Positions 35,012-49,421 of a stretch of 64,000 nt of DNA are shown piece by piece (positions within the stretch are counted from its first letter, which is position 1; each line of letters begins with the position of its first letter). Source of the DNA: Atlantibacter sp. RC6 (GTDB taxonomy: Bacteria; Pseudomonadota; Gammaproteobacteria; Enterobacterales; Enterobacteriaceae); assembly GCF_014193285.1 (NCBI RefSeq), contig NZ_JACHZE010000010.1, positions 62,001 through 126,000 on the forward strand, given 5' to 3'. The position numbers and the translations under genes are program-made. Below the pieces are notes generated by a model. It worked only from the letters and a program-made list of their open reading frames with translations, had not been told where the DNA came from and searched no databases.

Positions 35012-35662
35012 TTATCGCCTGAGGTTATCGTTTGCCCACGAAACAGCTTGAGTACGGTTTTTTACCGCGATCTTTTTAAATAAATTATAAAGATGGGTTT
35101 TAACCGTGTTTTCACTAATAAATAAGGCCTGAGCGATTTCAATATTTGAAGCGCCGACGCGTAATTTATTAAGGATCTCTTTCTCACGGTGCGTAAGCAA
35201 CGTTGATTCACCACCGTTGTAGCGATAATTACCCGATTGAGTAATCAAATAACTGGCAAGCTTTTGCGAAAAGTAGCATTCGCCGCGCAGTACGCCTCGC
35301 ATCCCTTCGATAACGCAGGACTGGTCTTCATGGGCATAAAACACCCCATGAATATGCGGCCACCCCTCGATTTCTCGAAACGGATATTCATCGGGTGTAT
35401 TCAGTAGCACAACCTTGAGATTGATGTTCTTGCGGCCTAAATTGTCCTGCCAGTACTGAATCAGCTTCTTATCAGCTTCCATCATATCAAGCAGAATCAA
35501 ACTGTTAGCTGCAATGTCATCAACGGAACGCTGAATGTTATGCAATTTACCGTTTATTCCAAGAGATGATTTTAAATGCTGTAATAACGCTGTCGCCTGT
35601 AAAGACGGTTTAGTAATCAAGAACAACGTTTGGCCATGTATGCTCTGGACTTCATTGTACAT
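35012..35662 (-). CDS. csgD: biofilm master regulator CsgD (LuxR/FixJ-type)
   Basis: Transcription activator of csgBAC and of cellulose/biofilm genes. The 216-residue protein has an atypical receiver-like N-terminal domain and a C-terminal LuxR-type HTH (LTHREKEILNKLRVGASNIE, then ALFISENTVKTHLYNLF). It is the first gene of csgDEFG and faces the long intergenic region where OmpR, IHF, H-NS and others are known to act in E. coli. A CsgD-like box is visible before csgB. Confidence 0.97.
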   Translation of the reverse strand: MYNEVQSIHGQTLFLITKPSLQATALLQHLKSSLGINGKLHNIQRSVDDIAANSLILLDMMEADKKLIQYWQDNLGRKNINLKVVLLNTPDEYPFREIEGWPHIHGVFYAHEDQSCVIEGMRGVLRGECYFSQKLASYLITQSGNYRYNGGESTLLTHREKEILNKLRVGASNIEIAQALFISENTVKTHLYNLFKKIAVKNRTQAVSWANDNLRR

Positions 35663-36434
35663 GATTAAACCCCACTGTTTTTTATATTGACACCTGACAG
35701 CTGGGCTGAATATATATTCAGCCCACCAGAAGTACTGACAGATGCTGCACTGCTGTGTATAGAAAAATAATCAATCATCCCCGGAGAGGGTGATGAAAAA
35801 GAGAGACATTTATTTGTACTGCTGAATTCAATCTAGCCATTACTAATCTTAAATCAAGTGTTAAAGATGTTACAGAATGTAAAATGGAATATACAAATGT
35901 TAATCAAAGGATTTCAAATATGGAAAAATTAATAGGTAAGTTGTACATTTTTAATGATTTGCATCATTTTAAAAATCACACAAATATTTTTATCTTATTG
36001 TATTTTAAGCTTATTTTTAAGGTTATCCAAAAGCGTATTACCTCTAATCTGCGTGATCACCCTACCGGGACGAGGGGCGTAAGGTTTGTATAGATAATGA
36101 GCCGGTGGTGACAGCATCGCCCAGAGATTTTTTTGATCGACCTCTCGCACCTGTTTTCAGCCGCTTCGTTTGTTACAACCTCATGATTCTGTTCTTACCT
36201 TTTTATCGATTTTACGACTAAAAGTTTTTTCCTTCTTTATTACCTAATTTCATTCTCATACTTTTTAATGACGCAATAAGAAAAAATACGACTCGCGGGT
36301 GAGATATTAAATATCTTTCCCCGGACATACTCTTCTCCGTAACGCAGCAATAACATTTTGTTAGTTGTGTTTACAAATTAGAAATGATTGAAAGGATAAT
36401 TGTATTAATTATCCTGCCAGCCCAAGGTGACAAC
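35663..36434. promoter_or_regulatory. csgD-csgB divergent regulatory region
   Basis: About 770 AT-rich bases between the divergent curli operons, about the same length as in E. coli. Both promoters and the long csgD leader lie here. A plus-strand frame at 35884-36093 is present by chance in AT-rich DNA. A CsgD box is listed separately. Confidence 0.8.
36296..36306 (+). promoter_or_regulatory. CsgD-binding site upstream of csgBAC
   Basis: CGGGTGAGATA fits the CsgD box consensus (about CGGGKGAGNKA, recalled) and lies 129 bases before the csgB start, as in the E. coli csgBA promoter. Confidence 0.7.
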
Positions 36435-36890
36435 ATGAAAAACAAATTGTTGTTGATGATGTTGACTATATTGGGTACGCCCGCTGTGGCTTATTCATAT
36501 AGTAATGATCTTGCGGCAGCAGAATATAACTTTGCTGTGAATGAATTAAGCAAGTCTTCATACAATCAGGCAGCGATTATTGGTCAAGATGGTTCTCATA
36601 ATAGAACCGATACCCGCCAGGACGGCCATAAATTGCAAACCGTTGTCATGCAGAACGGCACCGGCAACAGAGCAAATGTAGACCAATCAGGAAATTACAA
36701 TCTGGCGTATGTCTCTCAGGACGGTTTCCGTAATGATGCGGATATACAACAGAATGGGTTTGGTAATAGCGCGATTGTTATTCAAAAAGGCTCGAATAAC
36801 AGAGCGAATGTTACCCAGTATGGTACGCAAAAAACCGCAGTTGTTGTTCAAAAGAACTCGTTTATGAATATACGCGTTACACAACGCTAA
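36435..36890 (+). CDS. csgB: curli nucleator CsgB (minor curlin)
   Basis: Surface-anchored amyloid nucleator that templates CsgA polymerisation. The 151-residue protein has a signal peptide, then the EYNFAVNELSKSS segment, then five curlin repeats of the S/N-x5-Q-x-G-x-x-N type. It ends in the basic RVTQR tail that anchors it to the cell. An upstream in-frame ATG at 36384 was rejected because the ATG at 36435 gives the canonical MKNKLLLMML start and has AAGGTGAC upstream. Confidence 0.96.
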   Translation: MKNKLLLMMLTILGTPAVAYSYSNDLAAAEYNFAVNELSKSSYNQAAIIGQDGSHNRTDTRQDGHKLQTVVMQNGTGNRANVDQSGNYNLAYVSQDGFRNDADIQQNGFGNSAIVIQKGSNNRANVTQYGTQKTAVVVQKNSFMNIRVTQR

Positions 36891-36929
36891 TTCTGAACGA
36901 CTTAATATCAATCCGATGGGGGTTTTACC

Positions 36930-37421
36930 ATGAAATTATTCAAAGTGGCAGCAGTTGCAGCATTAGTGGTTATCTCTGGAAGCGCGATGGCAGATCGTGG
37001 TGGCTGGCAACCTTCGCAGTCTGGCGCTGAGTTGAAAATTTATCAGGACGGCGCTCATCACGTTGTGAATTCCGTTCAGACTGGTGCTGACGGCTCCCTG
37101 GTGGATATTAACCAAACGCATTACAACAACTTCGCGAATGTTCAGCAGTCTGCTAAAGACAGCAACATTTGGCTGGATCAGGATGGTGTGAAAAACACCG
37201 CTGATATTAAACAGCCTGGCGGTTTCGGTTCTGATACCGACGTTACCCAGAAAGGTAACTACAACACCGTTAACGTGAATCAGAACGCTATCCGTTCTGA
37301 TATCACCATTAGCCAGCGCGGTAACTCTCACTACGCTAACGTTGTCCAGACCGACAACTACGCGAAAGCAGACGTGACTCAGCGCGGTTACAACAACTTC
37401 GTGAACGCTGCTCAGTACTAA
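36930..37421 (+). CDS. csgA: major curlin CsgA with six repeats
   Basis: Main amyloid subunit of curli. The 163-residue precursor has a signal peptide ending SAMA. Unlike E. coli CsgA (151 residues, five repeats, glycine-rich N22 leader), the mature leader is short (DRGGWQPSQSGA) with little glycine. I count six units, starting at about AELKIYQDG, SLVDINQTH, SNIWLDQDG, SDTDVTQKG, SDITISQRG and AKADVTQRG. Repeats are rich in Asn and poor in Gly, and R2 lacks the inner Gly. The stop is followed by a terminator before csgC. Confidence 0.93.
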   Translation: MKLFKVAAVAALVVISGSAMADRGGWQPSQSGAELKIYQDGAHHVVNSVQTGADGSLVDINQTHYNNFANVQQSAKDSNIWLDQDGVKNTADIKQPGGFGSDTDVTQKGNYNTVNVNQNAIRSDITISQRGNSHYANVVQTDNYAKADVTQRGYNNFVNAAQY

Positions 37422-37438
37422 TCGTACAACGCATTAAG

Positions 37439-37464
37439 AACAGGGCTTCGGCCCTGTTTTTTTT
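37439..37464 (+). terminator. terminator/attenuator between csgA and csgC
   Basis: AACAGGGC / GCCCTGTT with a TTCG loop, followed by TTTTTT. It should end most transcripts after csgBA, with readthrough giving low csgC expression. Confidence 0.92.
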
Positions 37465-37475
37465 GGAGGTCAGTT

Positions 37476-37805
37476 ATGTACACCATGGTGTTACTCGCCG
37501 CGCTAACCAACCAAATCGTGTTCGATGCTCAACAACAAGGCTCTGTCTGGACCATTGTGCCGCAGGTCATGCTTACTCAGGATTGCGAATGCCAAATTCA
37601 ACTCGAAGCCGTTCGTAAAGGCACCTCCGGCAACAGTAATACCCGTCAAAGCTCCCGTGCGCATATAAAAGGCAACGAACCTTATTCTGTATCCCGTCTG
37701 GCCATCAACGTCGATCCGGGCGACGACCTCACTATTCTGGTTACCGTCAGCGACGGTAAAGCCATCAACCTCAGGCAGCAGTGGTCGCCGCCGGGCATTT
37801 TATAA
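37476..37805 (+). CDS. csgC: periplasmic curli amyloid inhibitor CsgC
   Basis: Small Ig-like periplasmic protein that prevents premature CsgA polymerisation. The 109-residue product has a short hydrophobic N-terminus. The CxC motif is present in TQDCECQIQL, and the C-terminal ILVTVSDG region is recognisable. GGAGGT precedes the ATG. Sequence identity to E. coli CsgC is moderate, perhaps matching the diverged CsgA. Confidence 0.9.
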   Translation: MYTMVLLAALTNQIVFDAQQQGSVWTIVPQVMLTQDCECQIQLEAVRKGTSGNSNTRQSSRAHIKGNEPYSVSRLAINVDPGDDLTILVTVSDGKAINLRQQWSPPGIL

Positions 37806-37987
37806 TCATTTCTGTTGTTGATTGAAGTTAGTCATTTTTTTGCCGTTAACACTCTTAAGCGAAACGTGTGTCAACTGTGTAATTGTGTTCATAATATTAA
37901 TAATATGTTAATCAACAGTTGGATTATAGTTACAAAAAAAGGACCCAATCCCGTCTTCAGGATGAAGCGTTTAAGAGGAAATATAAA

Positions 37988-38290
37988 ATGATGATGCGTT
38001 CAGTTCTGTCGATAGGTTACTTGTCTCTCTCCATGTTAGCGTTCAACGCTTTAGCTGACGGCGGCACGATCCACTTTGTCGGGGCCATTGTCGAACAAGG
38101 CTGCGAATTTTCTCATCACCAACATCATGTTGTAGCGGATTGCCCTGTCGGCGCGAAAAGCGTTAAACAGACTATCGCGGTGGCAGATATTAATCACGCC
38201 CGGCTAAAAAGCGATGTACCGGCAACCGTCCAGCTTCACTATCTTGATGACAACAAAAAATTAGCGATTCTCAGCGTCGCCTATCGCTAA
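37988..38290 (+). CDS. ymdA: periplasmic protein YmdA
   Basis: Function unknown; gene after csgC in E. coli as well. The 100-residue precursor has a signal peptide ending NALA, then DGGTIHFVGAIVEQGCEF, which resembles the first strands of a pilin-like domain with a cysteine pair. The ATG at 37988 is chosen because AAGAGGAAAT lies upstream; the longer frame from 37919 has no SD. Confidence 0.85.
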   Translation: MMMRSVLSIGYLSLSMLAFNALADGGTIHFVGAIVEQGCEFSHHQHHVVADCPVGAKSVKQTIAVADINHARLKSDVPATVQLHYLDDNKKLAILSVAYR

Positions 38291-38333
38291 CCCGGATGTT
38301 CTACAATCATTACTGGGGTAGAAGGAGGCGGCG

Positions 38334-38876
38334 ATGAAATCCAGAATAGAGGTTGTGCAGGGTGATATCACCCGTATGACTACCGACGTGATTGTGAATG
38401 CGGCAAATTCTTCGCTGATGGGCGGTGGGGGCGTTGACGGCGCGATTCATCGTGCCGCTGGCCCGGCATTGATGGAGGCCTGTAGGCAGGTGCGTCAGCA
38501 GCAGGGCACCTGTCCAACCGGCCATGCGGTGATTACCGTGGCGGGCAATTTACCGGCGAAAGCGGTGGTCCATACTGTTGGTCCGGTCTGGCGCGATGGC
38601 GATGCGCATGAAGCGCAGCTTCTGTCGGATGCTTACCGAAACAGTCTGCAACTGGTCTGCGACAACGGCTATAAGAGTGTGGCGTTTCCCGCCATCAGTA
38701 CCGGGATTTACGGCTACCCGAAACCGGCGGCGGCAGAAATCGCGGTCAACACGGTTTCAGACTATCTTACCCGGCACGCTTTACCGGAGCAGGTATACTT
38801 TGTCTGCTATGACGAAGAAAACACCCGACTTTACCAGCGCTTACTTGCGCAGCTCCCACCCGGACAAGACGCATAA
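38334..38876 (+). CDS. ymdB: macro-domain O-acetyl-ADP-ribose deacetylase YmdB
   Basis: Macro-domain hydrolase that removes acetyl from O-acetyl-ADP-ribose; in E. coli also a modulator of RNase III and biofilm formation. The 180-residue protein has the signature [20 protein letters not shown], the catalytic loop [11 protein letters not shown], and [17 protein letters not shown] precedes the ATG. Its 3' end overlaps the clsC start by 68 bases. Confidence 0.95.
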   Translation: MKSRIEVVQGDITRMTTDVIVNAANSSLMGGGGVDGAIHRAAGPALMEACRQVRQQQGTCPTGHAVITVAGNLPAKAVVHTVGPVWRDGDAHEAQLLSDAYRNSLQLVCDNGYKSVAFPAISTGIYGYPKPAAAEIAVNTVSDYLTRHALPEQVYFVCYDEENTRLYQRLLAQLPPGQDA

Positions 38877-40296
38877 CACCCGTCTTGGGCGCGCCATCGC
38901 CCCAAAAACTCAGGCGCATCCCGACTATAGCGGCGTTCATCCACTGGCTGATAGCCTGGATGCTTTCGCCGCCCGCTATTTGCTGGCCGAGATGGCGGAG
39001 CAGACGCTGGATGTGCAGTATTACATCTGGGAAGACGACATGTCCGGGCGACTGTTGTTTAGCGCGTTGCTCGAGGCCGCCAAACGCGGCGTTCACGTGC
39101 GCCTGCTGCTCGATGATAATAATACGCTGGGCATGGACAGTGCGCTGCGGCTGCTTAATTCCCATCCCAATATTGAAGTCCGTCTGTTTAACCCTTTTTC
39201 ATTTCGCACCCTGCGGGCGTTGGGCTACCTGACCGATTTCGCGCGCCTCAATCGCCGGATGCATAACAAGAGTTTTACCGTTGATGGCGAGGCAACCATT
39301 ATTGGTGGCCGTAACGTGGGTGACGCCTATTTTGGCGCCGGGGACCAGCCGCTGTTTTCCGATCTGGACGTGCTGGCTATCGGGCCGGTGGTGGCGGATG
39401 TCAGCGATGACTTTGAACGTTACTGGGAATGCGCGTCGGTTTCAACGCTGGAAAAAGTGCTCGACGTGAATGAGCATGAAATCGAACAGCGGGTACAGTT
39501 GCCGCCGGAGTGGCAGCAAGACCCGGTGGCGCAGTCTTATCTCGATAAACTGGCTACCACGCAGTTCGCCACCCATCTGGACGCCGGGACGCTTACTATG
39601 ATTTGGGCCAAAACCCGTCTACTGAGCGACGATCCGCGGAAAGGGGAGGGCAAAGCGCGGCGACATTCTCTGCTGCCGCTGCGCTTGTTGAACGTTATCG
39701 GCGAACCCAAAAAGCAGCTGGATATTATCTCTTCTTACTTTGTACCGACGCGTGCGGGCGTGGCGCAGTTGCTGATGCTCAAGCGCAAAGGCGTGGACAT
39801 TGCGATCCTGACCAATTCCCTGGCGGCTAACGACGTGGCGGTGGTACATGCAGGCTATGCGCGCTGGCGCAAGAAACTGCTGCGCCATGGGATTGCGTTA
39901 TACGAACTTAAACCCGGTCCGCAACGTGAGCGTGCGCCGCATGACCGTGGCTTGACCGGTAACTCCGGTTCGAGCCTGCATGCCAAAACCTTCAGCGTTG
40001 ATGCCCATCACGTTTTTATCGGGTCGTTTAACTTTGATCCGCGCTCGGCGATGTTGAACACCGAAATGGGGCTGGTGATTGAAAGCCAGAAACTGGCGCA
40101 ACAGATCCATACCCGTTTTACCCAAAGCCAGCAGGATGCGGCCTGGACCTTACGGCTCGACAATACCGGGCGGGTGAACTGGATTGAACATCGTGACGGG
40201 AAAGAGGTGGTATTAACCCGGGAGCCGCAAACCCGCTTCTGGCAGCGGGTACTGGTCACGCTGGCTTACTGGCTCCCGGTGGAGTGGCTGCTGTAA
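38809..40296 (+). CDS. clsC: cardiolipin synthase C
   Basis: Phospholipase-D superfamily enzyme that makes cardiolipin from phosphatidylethanolamine and phosphatidylglycerol. The 495-residue protein has two HKD motifs: [18 protein letters not shown] and [18 protein letters not shown]. It ends LPVEWLL, as in E. coli ClsC. The ATG at 38809 lies inside ymdB (68-base overlap) and gives an N-terminus about 20 residues longer than the 473-residue E. coli protein I recall. Longer upstream frames are shadows of ymdB. Its stop directly abuts the opgC stop on the other strand. Confidence 0.93.
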   Translation: MTKKTPDFTSAYLRSSHPDKTHNTRLGRAIAPKTQAHPDYSGVHPLADSLDAFAARYLLAEMAEQTLDVQYYIWEDDMSGRLLFSALLEAAKRGVHVRLLLDDNNTLGMDSALRLLNSHPNIEVRLFNPFSFRTLRALGYLTDFARLNRRMHNKSFTVDGEATIIGGRNVGDAYFGAGDQPLFSDLDVLAIGPVVADVSDDFERYWECASVSTLEKVLDVNEHEIEQRVQLPPEWQQDPVAQSYLDKLATTQFATHLDAGTLTMIWAKTRLLSDDPRKGEGKARRHSLLPLRLLNVIGEPKKQLDIISSYFVPTRAGVAQLLMLKRKGVDIAILTNSLAANDVAVVHAGYARWRKKLLRHGIALYELKPGPQRERAPHDRGLTGNSGSSLHAKTFSVDAHHVFIGSFNFDPRSAMLNTEMGLVIESQKLAQQIHTRFTQSQQDAAWTLRLDNTGRVNWIEHRDGKEVVLTREPQTRFWQRVLVTLAYWLPVEWLL

Positions 40297-41457
40297 TTAT
40301 TTGGTCTGCGCAACGGCATCTGGCCGCTTATTTTGCGGCTTGCCGGAGAACAGGAAACGCAGTAAAGGAATGCGCAGGTGAATTTCATATAATAACAGCG
40401 CAATGCCGATCACAAACACTAATCCACTGATAAAGCCAAGGGTATTTGACGTAATATGCGGCGTGACATACGCCCCATAGAACAGCGTCAGCGGATGGTG
40501 CACCAGATAGATAAACAGCGATGCGTTAACGAAATAGGTAACGCGAGCCGACTGGAAATTAAGCAGACGGTAACCCAACGAAAACACCACGTTGACCATC
40601 CATAATCCCAGCACCATAGTGATCACGTATTCCGTCTCGTACATCCAGGCGTCGCCGCTGCCGTAGCGCTGGTTCGCCAGGTAGGCCAGAAACGCTATCG
40701 CCGCGCCCAGCGTGCAGCCGCGCGACGGCAGAATGAACAGCTGTTTAAGGTTTTGATGCTTAAACGCCAGCGCGCCGAGGATAAAAAACGGCGCGTAAAA
40801 CAGCGTTTGCATAACGATAAAATTAAACAAGCCATCGCTTAAAATAGAGGGCCAGACAATAAAAAGTGTGCGGCGAATTACGGCATATACCAGCCCGAGA
40901 AAAAAGAAAATAATTGAGAGTTTTCCTAAGGTGATTTTTTTTAACCCACCAAAACGGCCTTCAGCGATCCCACTGGATATATTTTTGAACCAAATTAACC
41001 CGAGGGTAGTTAATACCACTAGCACCAGTAAAAACCACAAATGGGAAATGAGCTCCCAGGCCAGCGTATTATATTTTTCATAGCCGCTGAGGGTAGGCCA
41101 TTTGTCCGCCTGGCCTTTGACATATTGCAGCATAATAAATTGCGGCACAGTCAGCAGAGGGATCGCCGTTAGCATCGGGATGCCGACACGCTCGACGCGC
41201 ACTTTCCACCATTTGGGGCGGGAGTAACGCAGGAACAACATGTATGAAAAGTAACCGGAAATGACGAAAAACACCTGCATCCGGAACGCGTGAATGAAAT
41301 CGTTGAACAGGGTCAGCCACCAGGAGGGCGCGGCGCTGTTTACGTGCCAGTGGTGGCTTGAATAGATTAACGAAATGTGAAACGGGATCCCCAACAGCAT
41401 TAACCAGGCGCGGATAGAATCCAGAAAATATTCTCGCTGTACTGACGTCGTCTTCAT
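40297..41457 (-). CDS. opgC: osmoregulated periplasmic glucan succinyltransferase OpgC
   Basis: Inner-membrane acyltransferase that adds succinyl groups to osmoregulated periplasmic glucans. The 386-residue protein has about ten membrane segments, beginning [20 protein letters not shown]. The family motif [14 protein letters not shown] is near the end. The ATG at 41457 is chosen for its GCGGAG SD; an ATG at 41469 is in frame upstream. It is divergent from opgGH, as in E. coli. Confidence 0.95.
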   Translation of the reverse strand: MKTTSVQREYFLDSIRAWLMLLGIPFHISLIYSSHHWHVNSAAPSWWLTLFNDFIHAFRMQVFFVISGYFSYMLFLRYSRPKWWKVRVERVGIPMLTAIPLLTVPQFIMLQYVKGQADKWPTLSGYEKYNTLAWELISHLWFLLVLVVLTTLGLIWFKNISSGIAEGRFGGLKKITLGKLSIIFFFLGLVYAVIRRTLFIVWPSILSDGLFNFIVMQTLFYAPFFILGALAFKHQNLKQLFILPSRGCTLGAAIAFLAYLANQRYGSGDAWMYETEYVITMVLGLWMVNVVFSLGYRLLNFQSARVTYFVNASLFIYLVHHPLTLFYGAYVTPHITSNTLGFISGLVFVIGIALLLYEIHLRIPLLRFLFSGKPQNKRPDAVAQTK

Positions 41458-41676
41458 ATAACTCCGCAAACTCTCGGACTTTTCGTCTTATCGCTATGTG
41501 CGTAAGTGGGTAAATTCGTCGCAACCCTACACCAACTGCGGGTAAGTGTCTCCAGGTATAACTCGTAAAACGAATCCCAGCCCCCGCAACTGTATAAACC
41601 CTGAGCCAGCGGGATGAACAAAGAGGGGATTATGTTGTCGGAAAGCCTGAGTTTCCATTAAAATGGATCGGATTGA

Positions 41677-45790
<4,114 letters not shown>

Positions 45791-45805
45791 ACTGTACTGC
45801 AATGT

Positions 45806-45836
45806 AAAAAGCCGGCCACCAGGGCCGGCTTTTTTA
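45806..45836 (+). terminator. terminator of opgGH
   Basis: AAAAAGCCGGCC / GGCCGGCTTTTTT hairpin 15 nt after the opgH stop; canonical intrinsic terminator. Confidence 0.93.
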
Positions 45837-45862
45837 TCTCAAAAACTGACAGGAATTCTTGA

Positions 45863-46090
45863 ATGCGCGCTGTTGTTATCATCCTGGTCGCCATGCTGTT
45901 AAGCGGCTGCGGCAGTATTATTAGCCGAACCATACCCGGGCAGGGGCACGGCAACCAGTATTATCCCGGCGTACAGTGGGATGTCAGAGACTCGGCGTGG
46001 CGTTACGTGACCGTGCTCGATCTGCCGTTTTCGCTGGTATTCGATACCCTGCTACTGCCGATAGATGCGAGTCACGGCCCGTACGAATAA
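45863..46090 (+). CDS. yceK: small lipoprotein YceK
   Basis: Predicted lipoprotein of unknown function. The 75-residue protein has a signal with lipobox LLSGC (Cys16) and the YceK-type segments YPGVQWD and LDLPFSLVFDTLLLPID. GGAATTCTTG precedes the ATG. It converges with msyB; the stops are separated by a single base. Confidence 0.92.
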   Translation: MRAVVIILVAMLLSGCGSIISRTIPGQGHGNQYYPGVQWDVRDSAWRYVTVLDLPFSLVFDTLLLPIDASHGPYE

Positions 46091-46091
46091 C

Positions 46092-46466
46092 TCAGCGCTC
46101 GTCCCACTCATCCGCTGCTGCCCGGCCTTCTTCGGTATCCAGCGGCGGTTCCAGCTGGAATTCGCCCTCGTCCCATTCGTGGAGGGTATTTTCCTCCAGC
46201 CACTCCTGACGCAGTTCGATTTCGTCAAAATCGCCGTCAAACACGCTCTGCGCGGCTTCACCGGTTAACACCGGTAAACACTCGCCATCTTCGCTATCGT
46301 CGGCAAAAAATTCAGCCTGCCACATAATATCGCCATCCTGCAGGATGTATTTCTGGATATTAAGCTGCTGTATGTTTGCCTCGTCTTCGGCGATCCCGGG
46401 ATTATCCGCAAGGAACTCTTCGCGAGCGGCGTCAATGGCTTCTTCAAGTGTGGCGTACATAGACAT
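46092..46466 (-). CDS. msyB: acidic protein MsyB
   Basis: Very acidic 124-residue cytoplasmic protein, in E. coli a multicopy suppressor of secY and secA defects. It begins MSMYATLEEAIDAAREEFLA and ends EEGRAAADEWDER, almost identical to E. coli MsyB. In E. coli mdtG follows; here lpxL comes next, 138 bases away. Confidence 0.96.
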   Translation of the reverse strand: MSMYATLEEAIDAAREEFLADNPGIAEDEANIQQLNIQKYILQDGDIMWQAEFFADDSEDGECLPVLTGEAAQSVFDGDFDEIELRQEWLEENTLHEWDEGEFQLEPPLDTEEGRAAADEWDER

Positions 46467-46576
46467 GGCAATCTCCCTGTGTGCATGGGCTTTTCAGGAA
46501 AGAATAGACGAATCTGACAATTTGCCAGTATGAATGTGAAATTTTATTGCTGAAATATCAGAGGGTCGCCACAACG

Positions 46577-46598
46577 CGGCGGCAGTTTCCTGCCGCCG
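46577..46598 (-). terminator. hairpin after lpxL
   Basis: Perfect 9-bp stem CGGCGGCAG / CTGCCGCCG with a TTTC loop, 7 bases past the lpxL stop. No U-tract follows on the minus strand, so termination efficiency is doubtful. Confidence 0.55.
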
Positions 46599-46604
46599 GA
46601 GAAA

Positions 46605-47525
46605 TTAATAACGCGAGGGCACGCCTTCGGGGCGCGTTTTGAACCGACGATGCAACCACATGTACTGCTCCGGCGCCATCATAATGCAGCGCTCCACCAC
46701 GCCGTTCATCCAGCGCGCGGTCTCTTCGGCGGTTTCCAGCGGCGGATTGCATTCCGGCTCCAGGATCACCATTTCATAGCCAGTGCCATCCGGCTTGCGG
46801 CGCGGCACAAACGGCACCACGCAGGCCTGGGACATTTTCGCCAGCATCCAGGTGCCGGTGGTCGTCGCGGCCTGCTCGACGGCGAAAAACGGCACAAACA
46901 CACTGCTGCGCGGGCCGTAATCATGGTCCGGCGCATACCAGATGATGTCGCCATTTTTCAGCGCCCGCACCATGCCTTTGAGATCTTTACGGTCGATCAT
47001 CGCCTTATTGGAACGCATCCGCCCCCAGGTTTGCAGCCAGTCGAGCAGAGGATTGTCGTTGGGGCGATAAACGCCAATACCGGGGTTATGGATCCCGAAA
47101 ATCCGCGCGCCCAGTTCCAGAGTCAGGAAGTGAACGCCAATCAGCAGCACGCCTTTACCCTGATCCTGCACCGCTTTGATGTGCTCAGTGCCGGAGACAT
47201 CGAACCAGCGTTCAACGCGCCAGGTGGGCCAGAACCAGGCCATACCGGTTTCCATCAGACCCATGCCGACCGATTCAAAGTTTTTTACCACCATCTGATG
47301 ACGTTCTGCGTCCGATTTCTCCGGGAAGCACAGCTCAAGGTTACGGTAAGCAATGCGCGCGCGGCGCTTCATAAAGCGCATCGCCAGGCGACCAATACCG
47401 CAGCCGAGACGATAAATCACCGGGTAGGGCAGCAGAACCACCAGCCAGAGCACACCAATGCCCAGCCAGTTTAGCCAGTAACGGGGGTGAAGCAGGCGAC
47501 GCGAGAATGTGGGTAATTGAGTCAT
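46605..47525 (-). CDS. lpxL: lipid A lauroyltransferase LpxL
   Basis: Inner-membrane acyltransferase that adds laurate to Kdo2-lipid IVA. The 306-residue protein has one N-terminal membrane segment, the catalytic HX4E motif in [15 protein letters not shown], and [18 protein letters not shown]. It ends [11 protein letters not shown], as in E. coli. The ATG at 47525 has CAGGAA upstream; an in-frame ATG at 47543 was rejected. Divergent from trhO. Confidence 0.96.
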   Translation of the reverse strand: MTQLPTFSRRLLHPRYWLNWLGIGVLWLVVLLPYPVIYRLGCGIGRLAMRFMKRRARIAYRNLELCFPEKSDAERHQMVVKNFESVGMGLMETGMAWFWPTWRVERWFDVSGTEHIKAVQDQGKGVLLIGVHFLTLELGARIFGIHNPGIGVYRPNDNPLLDWLQTWGRMRSNKAMIDRKDLKGMVRALKNGDIIWYAPDHDYGPRSSVFVPFFAVEQAATTTGTWMLAKMSQACVVPFVPRRKPDGTGYEMVILEPECNPPLETAEETARWMNGVVERCIMMAPEQYMWLHRRFKTRPEGVPSRY

Positions 47526-47739
47526 GAATTTCCTGAATGACAAATCGAGAAACTATAGCGCCTATTGTGGCATTAATTTTTCTCAGGACCAAAAATCTCA
47601 GAGGGTTAGCCCGGCTTGCCGCTGGGTTTGTTGAAATAAGGATGCAAATGTAGCGCAGATTGTGTGGATGTAAATTGGTGTTAAATGCTATATCATGCCG
47701 CGCGATAAATTTCCCTTACCGATTGCAGGAACGAACACC

Positions 47740-48789
47740 ATGCCAGTGTTGCATAACCGCATTTCGAATGAGGAACTCAGGGCGCGTATGCTGGCGGAAA
47801 CCGAGCCGCGCACCACAGTCTCATTCTATAAATATTTCACCATCGTCAATCCTCAGGCTACCCGCGACGCGCTGTATCAGGCGTTTGTCGAGCTGAAGGT
47901 ATTTGGCCGCGTGTATCTCGCCAACGAGGGGATTAACGCCCAGATCAGTGTGCCTGCCAGCAACCTTGAGGCGCTGCGCGAACTGCTGTACGGATTTGAT
48001 CCGGCGCTCAACGGCCTGCGGTTGAATATTGCGCTGGATGATGACGGTAAATCATTCTGGGTGTTGCGCATGAAAGTGCGCGACCGCATCGTGGCAGATG
48101 GTATCGACGATCCACAGTTTGACGCCAGCGACGTTGGCGAATACCTGAAAGCCGCTGAAGTCAACGCCATGCTCGATGACCCTGACGCGGTGTTTATCGA
48201 TATGCGTAACCACTATGAATACGAAGTGGGCCATTTCGAAAATGCGCTGGAGATCCCGGCGGATACGTTCCGCGAGCAGTTGCCAAAAGCCGTCGAAATG
48301 ATGGAAGCGCACAAAGATAAAAAAATCGTCATGTACTGCACCGGTGGCATTCGTTGTGAAAAAGCCAGCGCCTGGATGCGCCACAACGGCTTTAAGCAGG
48401 TCTGGCATATCGAGGGCGGGATCATTGAATATGCCCGTCGCGCCCGCGAGCAGGGGCTGCCGGTACGTTTCATTGGTAAAAACTTTGTGTTTGACGAGCG
48501 GATGGGCGAGCGGATCAGCAATGACGTGATTGCCCACTGCCACCAGTGCGGCGCGCTGTGCGACACCCACACCAACTGCAAAAACGACGGCTGCCATTTG
48601 CTGTTTATTCAGTGCCCGGCGTGCGCCGAGAAATTCAACGGATGCTGTAGCGAGAAGTGCCAGCACGAACTGGCGTTGCCGGAAGATCAGCAGCGTCAAT
48701 TGCGCGCAGGTAGAGAAAACGGCGCGAAAATCTTTAATAAATCCCGGGGACGATTAAATACCAAACTGGGTATTCCCGACCCCGAGTGA
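47740..48789 (+). CDS. trhO: tRNA uridine-34 hydroxylase TrhO
   Basis: Oxygen-dependent enzyme that forms 5-hydroxyuridine at position 34 of certain tRNAs. The 349-residue protein has an N-terminal acylphosphatase-like region, a rhodanese domain with the catalytic cysteine in [13 protein letters not shown], and a cysteine-rich C-terminal zinc-like region ([19 protein letters not shown]). The ATG at 47740 matches E. coli YceA; an ATG at 47695 was rejected. Confidence 0.96.
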   Translation: MPVLHNRISNEELRARMLAETEPRTTVSFYKYFTIVNPQATRDALYQAFVELKVFGRVYLANEGINAQISVPASNLEALRELLYGFDPALNGLRLNIALDDDGKSFWVLRMKVRDRIVADGIDDPQFDASDVGEYLKAAEVNAMLDDPDAVFIDMRNHYEYEVGHFENALEIPADTFREQLPKAVEMMEAHKDKKIVMYCTGGIRCEKASAWMRHNGFKQVWHIEGGIIEYARRAREQGLPVRFIGKNFVFDERMGERISNDVIAHCHQCGALCDTHTNCKNDGCHLLFIQCPACAEKFNGCCSEKCQHELALPEDQQRQLRAGRENGAKIFNKSRGRLNTKLGIPDPE

Positions 48790-48795
48790 CCTTTC

Positions 48796-48819
48796 CCCTC
48801 GCGGCAGTCGTCGCGAGGG
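48796..48819. terminator. hairpin between trhO and yceI
   Basis: CCCTCGCG / CGCGAGGG with an 8-nt loop lies between convergent genes. It lacks a clear U-tract on either strand; probable shared weak terminator. Confidence 0.55.
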
Positions 48820-48825
48820 AATCGG

Positions 48826-49401
48826 TTATTTCTTCTGCACGCCTTCCACAGAAATAATCAGCTCAACATCCTGAGACGCCGGGCCCAGGTCGGTGGTGAT
48901 ATTAAAATCTTTGAGATGAATTTTACCGCTGGCCTCGAAGCCTGCGCGCTGGCCGCCCCACGGGTCGCTGCCCTGGCCGATTAATTTAGCATCCAGCGTT
49001 ACTGGCTTAGTGACGCCGTTCAGCGTCAGGTTGCCGGTAATATCCAGCCCTTCGCCGTCTTTCTTCACTTCAGTCGAGGTAAAGGTCGCCTGCGGGAATT
49101 TGGCCACATTTAAAAAGTCCGCGCTGCGCAGGTGCTTATCACGCTCAGCGTGGTTGGTATCCAGGCTGTTGGTATTGATGGTGACATTCACTTTATCCGC
49201 CGACGGGTTTTTCTCATCAAAGGTGAATGCGCCGTCGAAATCGCGGAATGTGCCGTACAGCCAGCTGTAACCCAGATGCTGAATGCGGAAATTAACAAAG
49301 GCATGCTGGCCCTGTTTGTCGATCACATAGTCCGCCGCCACGGCAGAACCGGTGGTAAATAACAGGGCACCCATGGTTAACCCCAGCAGGCTTTTTTTCA
49401 T
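48826..49401 (-). CDS. yceI: periplasmic YceI-family lipocalin-like protein
   Basis: Periplasmic beta-barrel that in relatives binds isoprenoid lipids; in E. coli induced by high pH. The 191-residue precursor has a signal ending SAVAA, then [20 protein letters not shown]. The conserved [10 protein letters not shown] and a final [12 protein letters not shown] follow. It lies downstream of the cytochrome gene yceJ and is probably co-transcribed. Confidence 0.95.
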   Translation of the reverse strand: MKKSLLGLTMGALLFTTGSAVAADYVIDKQGQHAFVNFRIQHLGYSWLYGTFRDFDGAFTFDEKNPSADKVNVTINTNSLDTNHAERDKHLRSADFLNVAKFPQATFTSTEVKKDGEGLDITGNLTLNGVTKPVTLDAKLIGQGSDPWGGQRAGFEASGKIHLKDFNITTDLGPASQDVELIISVEGVQKK

Positions 49402-49421
49402 TTTCGCTCCTTAGTCCTTAG

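Noticed and set aside
35884-36093. 69-codon frame in the csgD-csgB spacer
   Set aside because: AT-rich regulatory DNA with chance codons; no SD, no homologue, and the spacer length matches the known regulatory region.
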